Origin: Chitinophaga nivalis
GTDB taxonomy: Bacteria; Bacteroidota; Bacteroidia; Chitinophagales; Chitinophagaceae
Assembly (NCBI RefSeq): GCF_025989125.1
Contig: NZ_JAPDNR010000001.1
Span: 3,826,301 to 3,890,300 of the forward strand
DNA: 64,000 nucleotides
Direction: 5' to 3'
The position numbers were made by a program, and so were the translations under genes. This document shows, piece by piece, positions 51,151-58,559 of this stretch. How positions within the stretch are numbered: the stretch's first letter is position 1; each line of letters starts with the position of its first letter. The notes under the pieces are model-generated. The model searched no databases. It was not told where the DNA came from and saw only the letters and a list, made by a program, of their open reading frames with translations.

Positions 51151-51627
51151 TTATTCTACTACCAATATACCTTTCGCTGTCAAGCGGATTTCTTTCTTTG
51201 GTTGCTGGATCGCTGCGATCTCTTCCGGCGATTTTTTAGCATCCTCAGCATAGTGTTGTAATTCTTTCACAGAGGTTTCTTTGATAAAGGCGTCGCCGTC
51301 AATTACCACCGTTTTACCAATCATATCCAATGGTACAAAGAAGCCATAATCTTTCATCTTCACAAAAGCAGTGGTACTGTCATTAACTGCCAGTTTCATC
51401 CAGCAGCCTTTTTTAGGGCATACATCCAGTACCTTGGCCTTCACCTTGGTGGTCAGATTGGGTTGTGTTTTTAAGGCATCGGGCAGCTGCGCAATGGCGA
51501 TGGCATCTTTGGTTGTGGTAGCAGCGCCGTAACTGGTACCGGGTTTGGCCGGACCCTGTGGCAGCTGTGCATAGGCACTCATACAGCCCATTACTAAAAA
51601 TGCAGTAAGTATCCTGTGTTTCATCAT
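51151..51627 (-). CDS. DUF4920 secreted protein
   Basis: 158 aa with a signal peptide (about 1-21, ending AYAQ). The DUF4920 core is clear: KVLDVCPKKGCWMKLAVND, followed by AFVKMKDYGFFVPLDMIGK. The CxxKGCW segment with two Cys suggests a metal or redox site, not proven. The C-terminus has EIRLTAKGILVVE. Function unknown. It lies 110 nt upstream of the precursor peptides on the same strand, but each peptide has its own promoter-like element. Confidence 0.85.
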   Translation of the reverse strand: MMKHRILTAFLVMGCMSAYAQLPQGPAKPGTSYGAATTTKDAIAIAQLPDALKTQPNLTTKVKAKVLDVCPKKGCWMKLAVNDSTTAFVKMKDYGFFVPLDMIGKTVVIDGDAFIKETSVKELQHYAEDAKKSPEEIAAIQQPKKEIRLTAKGILVVE

Positions 51628-51754
51628 CTTTTTATTTTAAACTTAACGAATATTTTTATAGGTTGTTGGTACCGGCGATATATTTGTATATCCAGCAAAG
51701 ATTCACGAAATTAGGGCGACAGCAGTGCATTCATTTACTTCTAAATAAGCATTC

Positions 51755-51874
51755 ATGAATAAATTCCTGAGAGCAATTATTGCAGGGTATGGCGCTAAAA
51801 AGCTGGGTGGTGGCTGTCTGGGGACGGTTGTCGTGTTCATTATCATCTATATGGCATTAGGGCAGTGCAATTAA
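51755..51874 (+). CDS. 39-aa small membrane peptide
   Basis: ATG 51755 to TAA 51874, 39 aa: MNKFLRAIIAGYGAKKLGG, then a single transmembrane helix (CLGTVVVFIIIYMALG) and QCN. The pattern of a short basic amphipathic start, a Gly-Gly-Gly-Cys hinge and one TM is that of small conserved Bacteroidota membrane peptides. Its function is unknown. It is alone on the plus strand between two minus-strand genes. Confidence 0.65.
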   Translation: MNKFLRAIIAGYGAKKLGGGCLGTVVVFIIIYMALGQCN

Positions 51875-51945
51875 TCCGCCTATCATAATGGCCTGGATAA
51901 AAAATACCGCTGGGGTTTCTGTTGTCATGACGGATGCCGGTTGTG

Positions 51946-52284
51946 TTATGGCATATCATTCCAGTCACACAGATCCGTCAGGATCGGTAACAAGGCGGTT
52001 CCTTTTGCTGTCAGGTGATAGTTTACCCGCACCGGTACTTCCGGAATCACTTCCCGTACAATCAGTTTATCTGCTTCCAGCTCTTTCAGTTGTTTGCCCA
52101 GTGTCTGATCTGAAATAGTAGGCAATACATTTTTCAACAGGCTGAATCGGTTGGTGTTTTCAGCAATATGTATCAGTATCAACGCTTTCCATCTGCCCGA
52201 AATAACCTCCAGGGCAGCATTAATCCGGCAGGACTGGTATAGGAAAGCCTTGTTCAATGCATTGGAAGATGTTTCTTTTATCAT
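51946..52284 (-). CDS. HxlR-family (MarR-type winged-helix) transcriptional regulator
   Basis: 112 aa. The HxlR core is complete: a conserved Cys near the start (SCRINAALEVISGRWKALIL), the recognition region (FSLLKNVLPTISDQTLGKQL) and the wing (VREVIPEVPVRVNYHLTAKG). Several HxlR members sense quinones or aldehydes through that Cys. It is divergent from a quinone-oxidoreductase-like gene, the standard HxlR target arrangement. Confidence 0.9.
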   Translation of the reverse strand: MIKETSSNALNKAFLYQSCRINAALEVISGRWKALILIHIAENTNRFSLLKNVLPTISDQTLGKQLKELEADKLIVREVIPEVPVRVNYHLTAKGTALLPILTDLCDWNDMP

Positions 52285-52308
52285 AACCTTACCTCACTTT
52301 TTTATGAG

Positions 52309-52330
52309 TAACTCCCTTTCCCGGGAGTTA
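52309..52330. promoter_or_regulatory. Inverted repeat in the HxlR / oxidoreductase divergent promoter
   Basis: TAACTCCC-TTTCCC-GGGAGTTA, 8-bp arms, between start codons at 52284 and 52427. Position and symmetry suit an operator of the HxlR regulator. Confidence 0.55.
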
Positions 52331-52426
52331 TTGAATGATTCACTACAGTCTGGTAGTTTTGTCAAAATTAAACAAAAACGGGCAAGACAAGGGCCGGTCG
52401 TGTAAATAATCAAAACAGCAAATCAT

Positions 52427-53425
52427 ATGAAAGCAATTGTATTGGATGGTTTTGGAGATGTCAGCCATTTCCGCCTGGCCGAATTAAAAGATCCGGTGCC
52501 AGGGGAGGAGGAATTATTGATCCGTATTAAGGCAGCTACTTTTAATCCGATAGATTACCAGATGCGGCAGGGCCGGCGGGAAAAACATCTCCTGCATTCG
52601 CCGGTGATGGGCCGGGAACTGGCTGGCATCGTGGTGGCCGTGGGCGCCGCTGTTCAGGGCTTTGCCCCGGGAGATGAAGTGATCGCCGCTTCCGGTAGCC
52701 GGGGTTCCAACGGTACCTATGCAGAGCTGATGGCATTGTCTTACAAAGTAGTGGCACACAAGCCGGCAGGCATTGCTTTCGCCACAGCGGCAGCTATCCC
52801 GTCTTCCGGACTCACGGCTTTACAGACTTTCAAACGGATGCAGGTACAGCGGGACCAGACTGTTTTTATCACCGGCGGCGCCGGTGGGGTAGGTAGTTTT
52901 CTTATCAAGCTATTGAAGGCAAGCGGTGTAGATCATATCGTGTCTGTTGCCGGCAGTGAGGAAAGCCGCGAAGCGTTGCTTACCCTGGGATTGACGGCCG
53001 CGCAAATCATCGATTACCGGCAGGAAAACTGGGAGGAGCAGGTACTGGCGGCTAATCAGGGAAAACCCTACGATTGGGCGGCAGAAATTGTGGGCGGAAA
53101 ATCAGCAGAAGTAGCGGCGTCGGTATTGCGGGTGAACGGAGGTTATGCAGATATCACTTTTCTGGGTACGGAGCTGGCCCGGGAGCTGTTGTTCGACAAG
53201 GGCTGTATGGTGCTGAACATTTCCAACTATGCCTACGGCCTGGCCAACAACCTGACCTGGTACGGCCAATCCCTGCAGGAGCTGTCTGACCTGATCCGTA
53301 ACGGTACCATTATGCCGCCTGCGGTAAGAGAAGTCGGACCATTACGGGTGGAAACCGTGCAGGAAGCACACCTGCTGATGGAAGCCAACCAGACAAAAGG
53401 AAAGAAACTGGTGATGACGATATAA
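52427..53425 (+). CDS. NADPH:quinone oxidoreductase-like (zinc-independent MDR)
   Basis: 332 aa. The MDR fold is complete: an N-terminal GroES-like domain (FNPIDYQMRQG, MGRELAGIVVAVG), the NADP-binding Rossmann motif (VFITGGAGGVGSFLIKLLKA) and a C-terminal closure (ANQTKGKKLVMTI). Zinc ligands are absent, as in quinone oxidoreductases and zeta-crystallin-like reductases. It reduces quinones or alpha,beta-unsaturated carbonyls. Divergent from the HxlR regulator, which probably represses it until an electrophile appears. Confidence 0.9.
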   Translation: MKAIVLDGFGDVSHFRLAELKDPVPGEEELLIRIKAATFNPIDYQMRQGRREKHLLHSPVMGRELAGIVVAVGAAVQGFAPGDEVIAASGSRGSNGTYAELMALSYKVVAHKPAGIAFATAAAIPSSGLTALQTFKRMQVQRDQTVFITGGAGGVGSFLIKLLKASGVDHIVSVAGSEESREALLTLGLTAAQIIDYRQENWEEQVLAANQGKPYDWAAEIVGGKSAEVAASVLRVNGGYADITFLGTELARELLFDKGCMVLNISNYAYGLANNLTWYGQSLQELSDLIRNGTIMPPAVREVGPLRVETVQEAHLLMEANQTKGKKLVMTI

Positions 53426-53469
53426 ACCAGGCCGCGTGTTGCCCGCGGGGCAACACGCGGCACCGGACC

Positions 53470-54576
53470 CTATTCCCATTTGAAGAGCCGGATGGACAAG
53501 AAGGCGATCACGATACTCCAGATCAGCAGCCCGGCTACCTGCCCGGGTATCTGCCAGATATGCAATCCTTCAAAAGCAATCTTACGCAACCCGTCTACAA
53601 AGAATGTAAGTGGCAGCAGTTCACAGAAAGAACGTAACCACGTGGGATAGTTTTCTACCGGAAAAAAGAGGCCACACAGCAATATCTGTGGTACGGTGAG
53701 GGTATTGGCCACGGGCGCAATGGAGCTTTCATTGCGGATCAACCCACTGATGATAAAACCAATACCCATGAAGATGATTAACCCGAGCACCGATAAAAGC
53801 ATCATCTCCAGGAAGGTGACGATGCCGTTTACGAGGGTGAAGTCGAATACAAAATAGCCCAGCGCTGTGATAATCATAAAACAAAGTACCTGAAACAACA
53901 ACCGGCTGATCATCTCGCCCAGCAGCAGATACGGCCGGGTGATAGGCGTGACGAAAATACGTTTCAGCACCAGCGTATGCCGCAGGTTGAACAACAGAAA
54001 GGCAGAACCAAATACACCGGCCATCAGCAGCGAAAAGCCCAGCTGACCCGGTAGAATGAAATCGATCTGACGGTATATCCTGCCCGGAACGCTGATCATT
54101 TCCAGGTGAGCGGCGGCAGGCTGGTTGGGCAATACCTGTTTATTGACCTGGTTCACGGCTTCCTCCAGGGTGGCGGCTATCAGCGGCAGTTTGTCGGCCG
54201 CGGCGCCGGCACTCAGCAGGGTGATATCGTAGCGCGGGATACCGGTAGATAACACCGGTGGGTGAATGTGCAGGATACCGGCAATACGACCTTTTTTTAG
54301 TCCGGACAACATCGCTGTGGAGTCTTTACCGGCTTCCAGGTTAAAGATGGAGATTTTTTTTATCGCAGTGTATAACGGGCTGCTGGTATCGCTGTGCGGG
54401 GAGAGCACTATTTTTACTTTCACGGCAGTACTGTCTACCATAGCCCCAAATACGGTAACAAAGATGATCGGGAACAGGAGGGCAAACACTACAGAAGTAG
54501 GGCTGCGGAGGGTAGCAATAAGGCTGGCTTTGGCCAGTACCATCGCCGCTTTAAGCTGACTGTATTTCTTCGACAT
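53470..54576 (-). CDS. ABC-2 type transporter permease
   Basis: 368 aa. One N-terminal TM (residues 22-42, PTSVVFALLFPIIFVTVFGAM), a periplasmic loop of about 140 residues and five TMs in the C-terminal half (from about 175). The end VAGLLIWSIVIAFLSIRLFK is typical of the DrrB/YhhJ type. No ATPase gene is in the window, so the partner must be elsewhere or shared. It is last of three minus-strand genes, 21 nt after the reductase gene, so it is probably co-transcribed with the reductase and SDR. Confidence 0.85.
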   Translation of the reverse strand: MSKKYSQLKAAMVLAKASLIATLRSPTSVVFALLFPIIFVTVFGAMVDSTAVKVKIVLSPHSDTSSPLYTAIKKISIFNLEAGKDSTAMLSGLKKGRIAGILHIHPPVLSTGIPRYDITLLSAGAAADKLPLIAATLEEAVNQVNKQVLPNQPAAAHLEMISVPGRIYRQIDFILPGQLGFSLLMAGVFGSAFLLFNLRHTLVLKRIFVTPITRPYLLLGEMISRLLFQVLCFMIITALGYFVFDFTLVNGIVTFLEMMLLSVLGLIIFMGIGFIISGLIRNESSIAPVANTLTVPQILLCGLFFPVENYPTWLRSFCELLPLTFFVDGLRKIAFEGLHIWQIPGQVAGLLIWSIVIAFLSIRLFKWE

Positions 54577-54597
54577 AAGGCACCAAATCTAATAATT

Positions 54598-55365
54598 CTA
54601 CCAGATAAACGGGATTAATACTTTGCGTTGAGCAGGATATTCCGGAAACTTTTGCCGGTACCAGCGATGGTTGGATAAAGCACGTGGTACCAGGTTGGCG
54701 CAGGTCCAGATGAAAAAGGCCAGTGCGGGCAGGCTCCAGGTCAGTAGGGCATAGCCGCCCCATTCCAGTATTTCGCCCAGCAGGTTGGGAGAAGATACAT
54801 AGTGGAAGCCGCCGCCCAGCGGGATTTTATAACCGGTGTCGCCTTTCCCGCGCAAGCGGATAAGCCGGTAATCGGCCCACCAGTTGAGCCACATGCCGGC
54901 GCCAAAACAAACTACGCCCAGGAGGAACGGCAGAGACGTCCCCCAGTTATCCGGATACCGGGCAAAGGCCGCAAACCAGATGCCCAGCAGGGAACCATTG
55001 ACGGTGTTAAACAGGATCGCTGATAACATAATGACCAATGGCATTTTTTTACCGTTGGTACGTATCATAAACGGATATACGAAACTGCGATGCAGGTAAT
55101 GCAGCAGGAACAACCCAATCATAAAACCACTGATGGAAGCCCATTGAAAGGAGGACCAGGGAATCCAGGCGGCAAAGGAAATCAGCACGACTGTTTCCAT
55201 CAGCAGCCAGGCTATTTTATTGCTGACCATCGGGCCCCAGTTGCTGCTGGTATGCCGGCCGTAGGGAGCGGCCTGCCGCAGCAGGTACAACCCGGCGCCG
55301 ATACCGATGGCCGACCAGCAGGTGATGAATAAGGTGTAGGCGGTGTACGAAGGATAGGTGATCAT
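54598..55365 (-). CDS. Steroid 5-alpha-reductase-like membrane protein (DUF1295-like)
   Basis: 255 aa with six or seven membrane segments. The C-terminal half carries the 3-oxo-5-alpha-steroid 4-dehydrogenase signature: GFHYVSSPNLLGEILEWGGYA, then NLVPRALSNHRWYRQKFPEYP and RKVLIPFIW. Family members reduce the delta-4 double bond of 3-oxo steroids or related lipids with NADPH. Its start overlaps the stop of the SDR gene by 4 nt, so the two are translationally coupled. The native substrate (steroid, bile acid or isoprenoid lipid) is not shown. Confidence 0.83.
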   Translation of the reverse strand: MITYPSYTAYTLFITCWSAIGIGAGLYLLRQAAPYGRHTSSNWGPMVSNKIAWLLMETVVLISFAAWIPWSSFQWASISGFMIGLFLLHYLHRSFVYPFMIRTNGKKMPLVIMLSAILFNTVNGSLLGIWFAAFARYPDNWGTSLPFLLGVVCFGAGMWLNWWADYRLIRLRGKGDTGYKIPLGGGFHYVSSPNLLGEILEWGGYALLTWSLPALAFFIWTCANLVPRALSNHRWYRQKFPEYPAQRKVLIPFIW

Positions 55366-56342
55366 GATAATTTACCTGTTTGTTTGAACCATTGTATCGT
55401 ATCCTGTAGGGTGACAGACAGGCTACGTGGCTGGAATTGCAATGCTGTGCGTGCGTTGGAGTGATCTATTTTTTTATTGCTGTAGAGCAGATTGTAAACA
55501 GATTGACGGGTATAGTAAGGCGCACCGCCGGTGATGGCGGCCAGTCCTTTTACCAGCGGCAGCATACCAAATATCAGCCATACCGGTAAAACGGGGAGGT
55601 TGCTTTTTTTCCCTTTGATGATGCCGATTTCTTTACTCAATGCAGTGAGCGAATGCCACGCGCCGCCCAGCAGGTAAGCCTGGCCGGGTGTGCCCATGGT
55701 AAGGGCATTTACAATCGCCTGCGCCACATCTCTTACATCTACAAAGTCAACACCGCCGGGGAATAGTGCAGGTATTCTCCCTTTGTACAAACTGATCACT
55801 GCTTTCCCGATGAGGGAAGGCCGCTGGTCATACGGGCCAATCACTGCTGTGGGGGCCAGTACAATCACTTCCATGCCATTGCCGTTGTGCGCCAGTGCAA
55901 TGGCCTGGGATACGGCTTTGGAACGATCGTAGCCGTAATGGGTATCCGGAGCGGCGGCGCGTTGTTCATTGAGTGGCTCATCGCAGGGTACCTGGTTATA
56001 GGCCGTAACGGAGCTGACGTGAATGAATCTTTTTACGCCGGCTTGCTGTGCGGCAGTCACCAGCAGGCGGGTACCTTCCGTATTGGTATGGAATAGCTGT
56101 TCATCCGGCTGGTCGCTGACAGAGATAACGGCAGCGAGGTGTATCACCGCATCCGCGCCACTGACAAGTTGCCGGATGGCGGCGGCATCCAACAGGTCGC
56201 CGGGTACGAAGGTTACTGCCGGTAAGGGAGCAACGGCAGGAGGGCGGCGTGTTAAAAGCTGTAGCTGGTGCCCATTTGCCAATAACAGCGGCGTGAGTAC
56301 AGTACCAATATAACCAGTCGCGCCGGTGATAGCAATTTTCAT
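55362..56342 (-). CDS. Extended SDR, 3-beta-hydroxysteroid-dehydrogenase-like
   Basis: 326 aa from the preferred ATG 56342 (MKIAITGATGYIGTVLTPLL); the frame extends to 56390. The Rossmann motif GATGYIG, the ADP-binding GDLLDAA and the catalytic YDRSK (Tyr-x3-Lys) in HYGYDRSKA are all present, with the following VIVLAPTAVIGPYD. The overall form resembles dihydroflavonol reductase and 3-beta-HSD-like enzymes. Translational coupling to the 5-alpha-reductase-like gene suggests consecutive steps on one ring ketone substrate. Confidence 0.87.
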   Translation of the reverse strand: MKIAITGATGYIGTVLTPLLLANGHQLQLLTRRPPAVAPLPAVTFVPGDLLDAAAIRQLVSGADAVIHLAAVISVSDQPDEQLFHTNTEGTRLLVTAAQQAGVKRFIHVSSVTAYNQVPCDEPLNEQRAAAPDTHYGYDRSKAVSQAIALAHNGNGMEVIVLAPTAVIGPYDQRPSLIGKAVISLYKGRIPALFPGGVDFVDVRDVAQAIVNALTMGTPGQAYLLGGAWHSLTALSKEIGIIKGKKSNLPVLPVWLIFGMLPLVKGLAAITGGAPYYTRQSVYNLLYSNKKIDHSNARTALQFQPRSLSVTLQDTIQWFKQTGKLS

Positions 56343-56880
56343 CTGGAAAGTAATTGTCCGGGTCTTTAAATCGCCGGTAAAATAAGGCATTAATTACAAT
56401 AATCAAGAGCAGACAAGAAGAATCGCGCAGTACGCAAGCGGTACTTAACGTATACGGGTATACGAAAAGAGCCGGCCAAAATAAGCCGGCCCGGTATGGT
56501 TACGAAAGAATTATCGGTGTTTGAATAAAGTGGGGGGAGAATGGAAAACAACGTTGGTGGTTCTCCATATGCACAATGGCTGTAAAGTACGGGTAGTATA
56601 AGTACTTTGCTTTGTGTAAACGGCTACAAATGTACTACATGTAAGGGGAAAAATATTACGCAATCAGGAAAACAATTTACGCGAAGAGGAAAAAAGTACG
56701 TGTACAATCACGAACAGGATGGTTCAAGCTGCTACCGGCGAATATTTTACCGGTTATTAAAAAATATCAAATAAAGCCGGAAAATAAAAATTTTATCTAT
56801 CTCTTTTTTATCCTACTTTCATGGCCGGTTAAAAGTAACCAGTGTGCATCCTCAGACCATTAACGGTAAATTCCCAAACT
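56343..56880. other. Intergenic region between divergent operons
   Basis: A GC-rich hairpin at about 56468-56493 (GCCGGC arms around CAAAATAA, T-run on the minus-strand side) is the only structure seen; it precedes the SDR promoter. The rest is AT-rich with no coding frame. A TACTTTC sequence near 56814 could belong to a promoter of the following cassette, but the match is partial. Confidence 0.45.
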
Positions 56881-57549
56881 ATGACTAGTCACCTTGCTGT
56901 TGTATTTGGTACTTCTGATTTGTATACCTGCTCAGCTATTATCACTGACTATACCTCAGACACCGTTACCGTTAAATATAGTGGCCTGCCGGCAAATCAG
57001 CCAGCTACCTACGAGAACTATATAGCTATCTGGGAAGCTTCGATGATACCCTGGAATGTGCCACCCATTACCTTTGTGGATATAGGGATTAATGCACAGA
57101 CAGGCTCGGTGGTATTACAAGGACTGGTTATTACCAGATCTTCCTACATAGTTGGATACAGTGTAGGACCTGATGTTACCAATATCGCGTGTTCCAACAC
57201 TATTTCCCTGGGTGGAATGATTGTCACTCCTCAACACATCAGTATCAGTATTCAGAATATAGGCACAACATCTATTACAATCCATTATCAGACACTGGCA
57301 GGATATCTCCCTAATCAATACAACAACTGGATAGGCATCTGGAAAGGCTTGGTATCTCCTTATAACGCGCCCGACCCAATTGGATATACACCTATTTATA
57401 CGAATAACACGGAAGGCAGCGTAGGCATCAATAACATACAGCTGGGCATCAATTCCAACTATACCCTTATTTATTTTACAGGAGCAGCTTACTCATCAGC
57501 TGCGGCCATCCTCAATTTCAGCACTGCTAATTTCCTGATGTCCGAGTAA
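56881..57549 (+). CDS. Leaderless two-domain beta-sandwich protein, unknown family (cassette gene 1)
   Basis: 222 aa from the preferred ATG 56881 (MTSHLAVVFGTSDLYTC); an ATG at 56842 is in frame. There is no signal peptide. Two similar halves of about 105 residues each carry a strand pattern with an aromatic turn: ATYENYIAIWEASMIPWN in the first and QYNNWIGIWKGLVSPYN in the second, followed by a SYIVGYSVG/NYTLIYFTG strand. The W/Y-x-N-x-I-x-I-W pattern resembles SKICH- or phosphatase-type Ig-like sandwiches, but the link is only by shape. First gene of a four-gene plus-strand cassette. Confidence 0.65.
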   Translation: MTSHLAVVFGTSDLYTCSAIITDYTSDTVTVKYSGLPANQPATYENYIAIWEASMIPWNVPPITFVDIGINAQTGSVVLQGLVITRSSYIVGYSVGPDVTNIACSNTISLGGMIVTPQHISISIQNIGTTSITIHYQTLAGYLPNQYNNWIGIWKGLVSPYNAPDPIGYTPIYTNNTEGSVGINNIQLGINSNYTLIYFTGAAYSSAAAILNFSTANFLMSE

Positions 57550-57641
57550 TAATGCATTTATCTCCCTCAGAATAAGATTCATTAGAAGACAACACACGAC
57601 TCGTTAAGCGACTTCTTTTCTCACCTCCCAAAATTACCATC

Positions 57642-58346
57642 ATGGAACAAGAAACCCTCATTCAAGTTCAGTCCCAGCTTGTGTACCAAACAAAAATCTC
57701 TATTATCAGAGTAACCACGGATGCAATCTTTTTGTCTTATAACACGATGCCGGGTAACCGCCCTAAAACAAACAATAACTTTCTCGCCATCTGGCAAAAC
57801 TTTTCCTCCATACCCTGGAGTACCAGTCCGGGTAAAAACGGTATCCAGACTATCTCTACAGATACGCCCAGTGGCGACGCCAATTTCCTCAACCTGAGCA
57901 TTACTAAAAGCGATTACATTATCGGCTATGCAGTAGGGCAGGAGCTGACCGGGTCTACGGTACAGCAATTTGGGAATATCTGCGCTACTGCCTACATACC
58001 ACTGGGTTCTACTGGTGCCAATACGGTATTCAGTTCCAGTATTGAGAATATTTATGTAGGATCTACCTCTGTATTATTTGACTTTAGCCTGCCGGATGGC
58101 GTTACACCTACCGCAAATGGGGCATGGGCCGGCCTGTGGAGAGGATTAAATCCTGATCTCTATGGTACGCCTCCTACTGCCGCCATTCAAATCAGTCCCA
58201 ATGTGGCCAAGGGTACCACCGGTTTTAACAATGTGAGCATCGGTATCGGCACCAGCTATACCATTGGTCTGTTCATGAGCGGCTTTAAATCTTCGGGTGG
58301 TAGTACGCAGTCTGCGCTGGCTTGTTCTGCTTCCTTTACTAACTAA
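57642..58346 (+). CDS. Paralogous two-domain beta-sandwich protein (cassette gene 2)
   Basis: 234 aa, no signal peptide. It has the same two-domain build as gene 1: NNNFLAIWQNFSSIPWS then SDYIIGYAVGQEL in the first half, ANGAWAGLWRGLNPDLYG then TSYTIGLFMSG in the second. Both halves align with those of gene 1, at low overall identity, so this is an old tandem duplication with sequence divergence. It starts 92 nt after gene 1. Ligand and role are unknown. Confidence 0.65.
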   Translation: MEQETLIQVQSQLVYQTKISIIRVTTDAIFLSYNTMPGNRPKTNNNFLAIWQNFSSIPWSTSPGKNGIQTISTDTPSGDANFLNLSITKSDYIIGYAVGQELTGSTVQQFGNICATAYIPLGSTGANTVFSSSIENIYVGSTSVLFDFSLPDGVTPTANGAWAGLWRGLNPDLYGTPPTAAIQISPNVAKGTTGFNNVSIGIGTSYTIGLFMSGFKSSGGSTQSALACSASFTN

Positions 58347-58559
58347 CATCCCTACACGCAGTATACCCGTTAACCAGTGTGGGATAAGTGAATGTAGTCC
58401 GTATCACCAGAACGGAAAATGCAGGCCGCACTGTCTTTGCGGGTAATGAGCTATTTAACCGGTTCCTTTCCCCATTGAACAGGATGGGTATGCGCTGCCC
58501 TTTAAGTGGTGTATACTGCCGGTTAGCCCCATTTTCATCACTACCGAAATAAAACCCTC

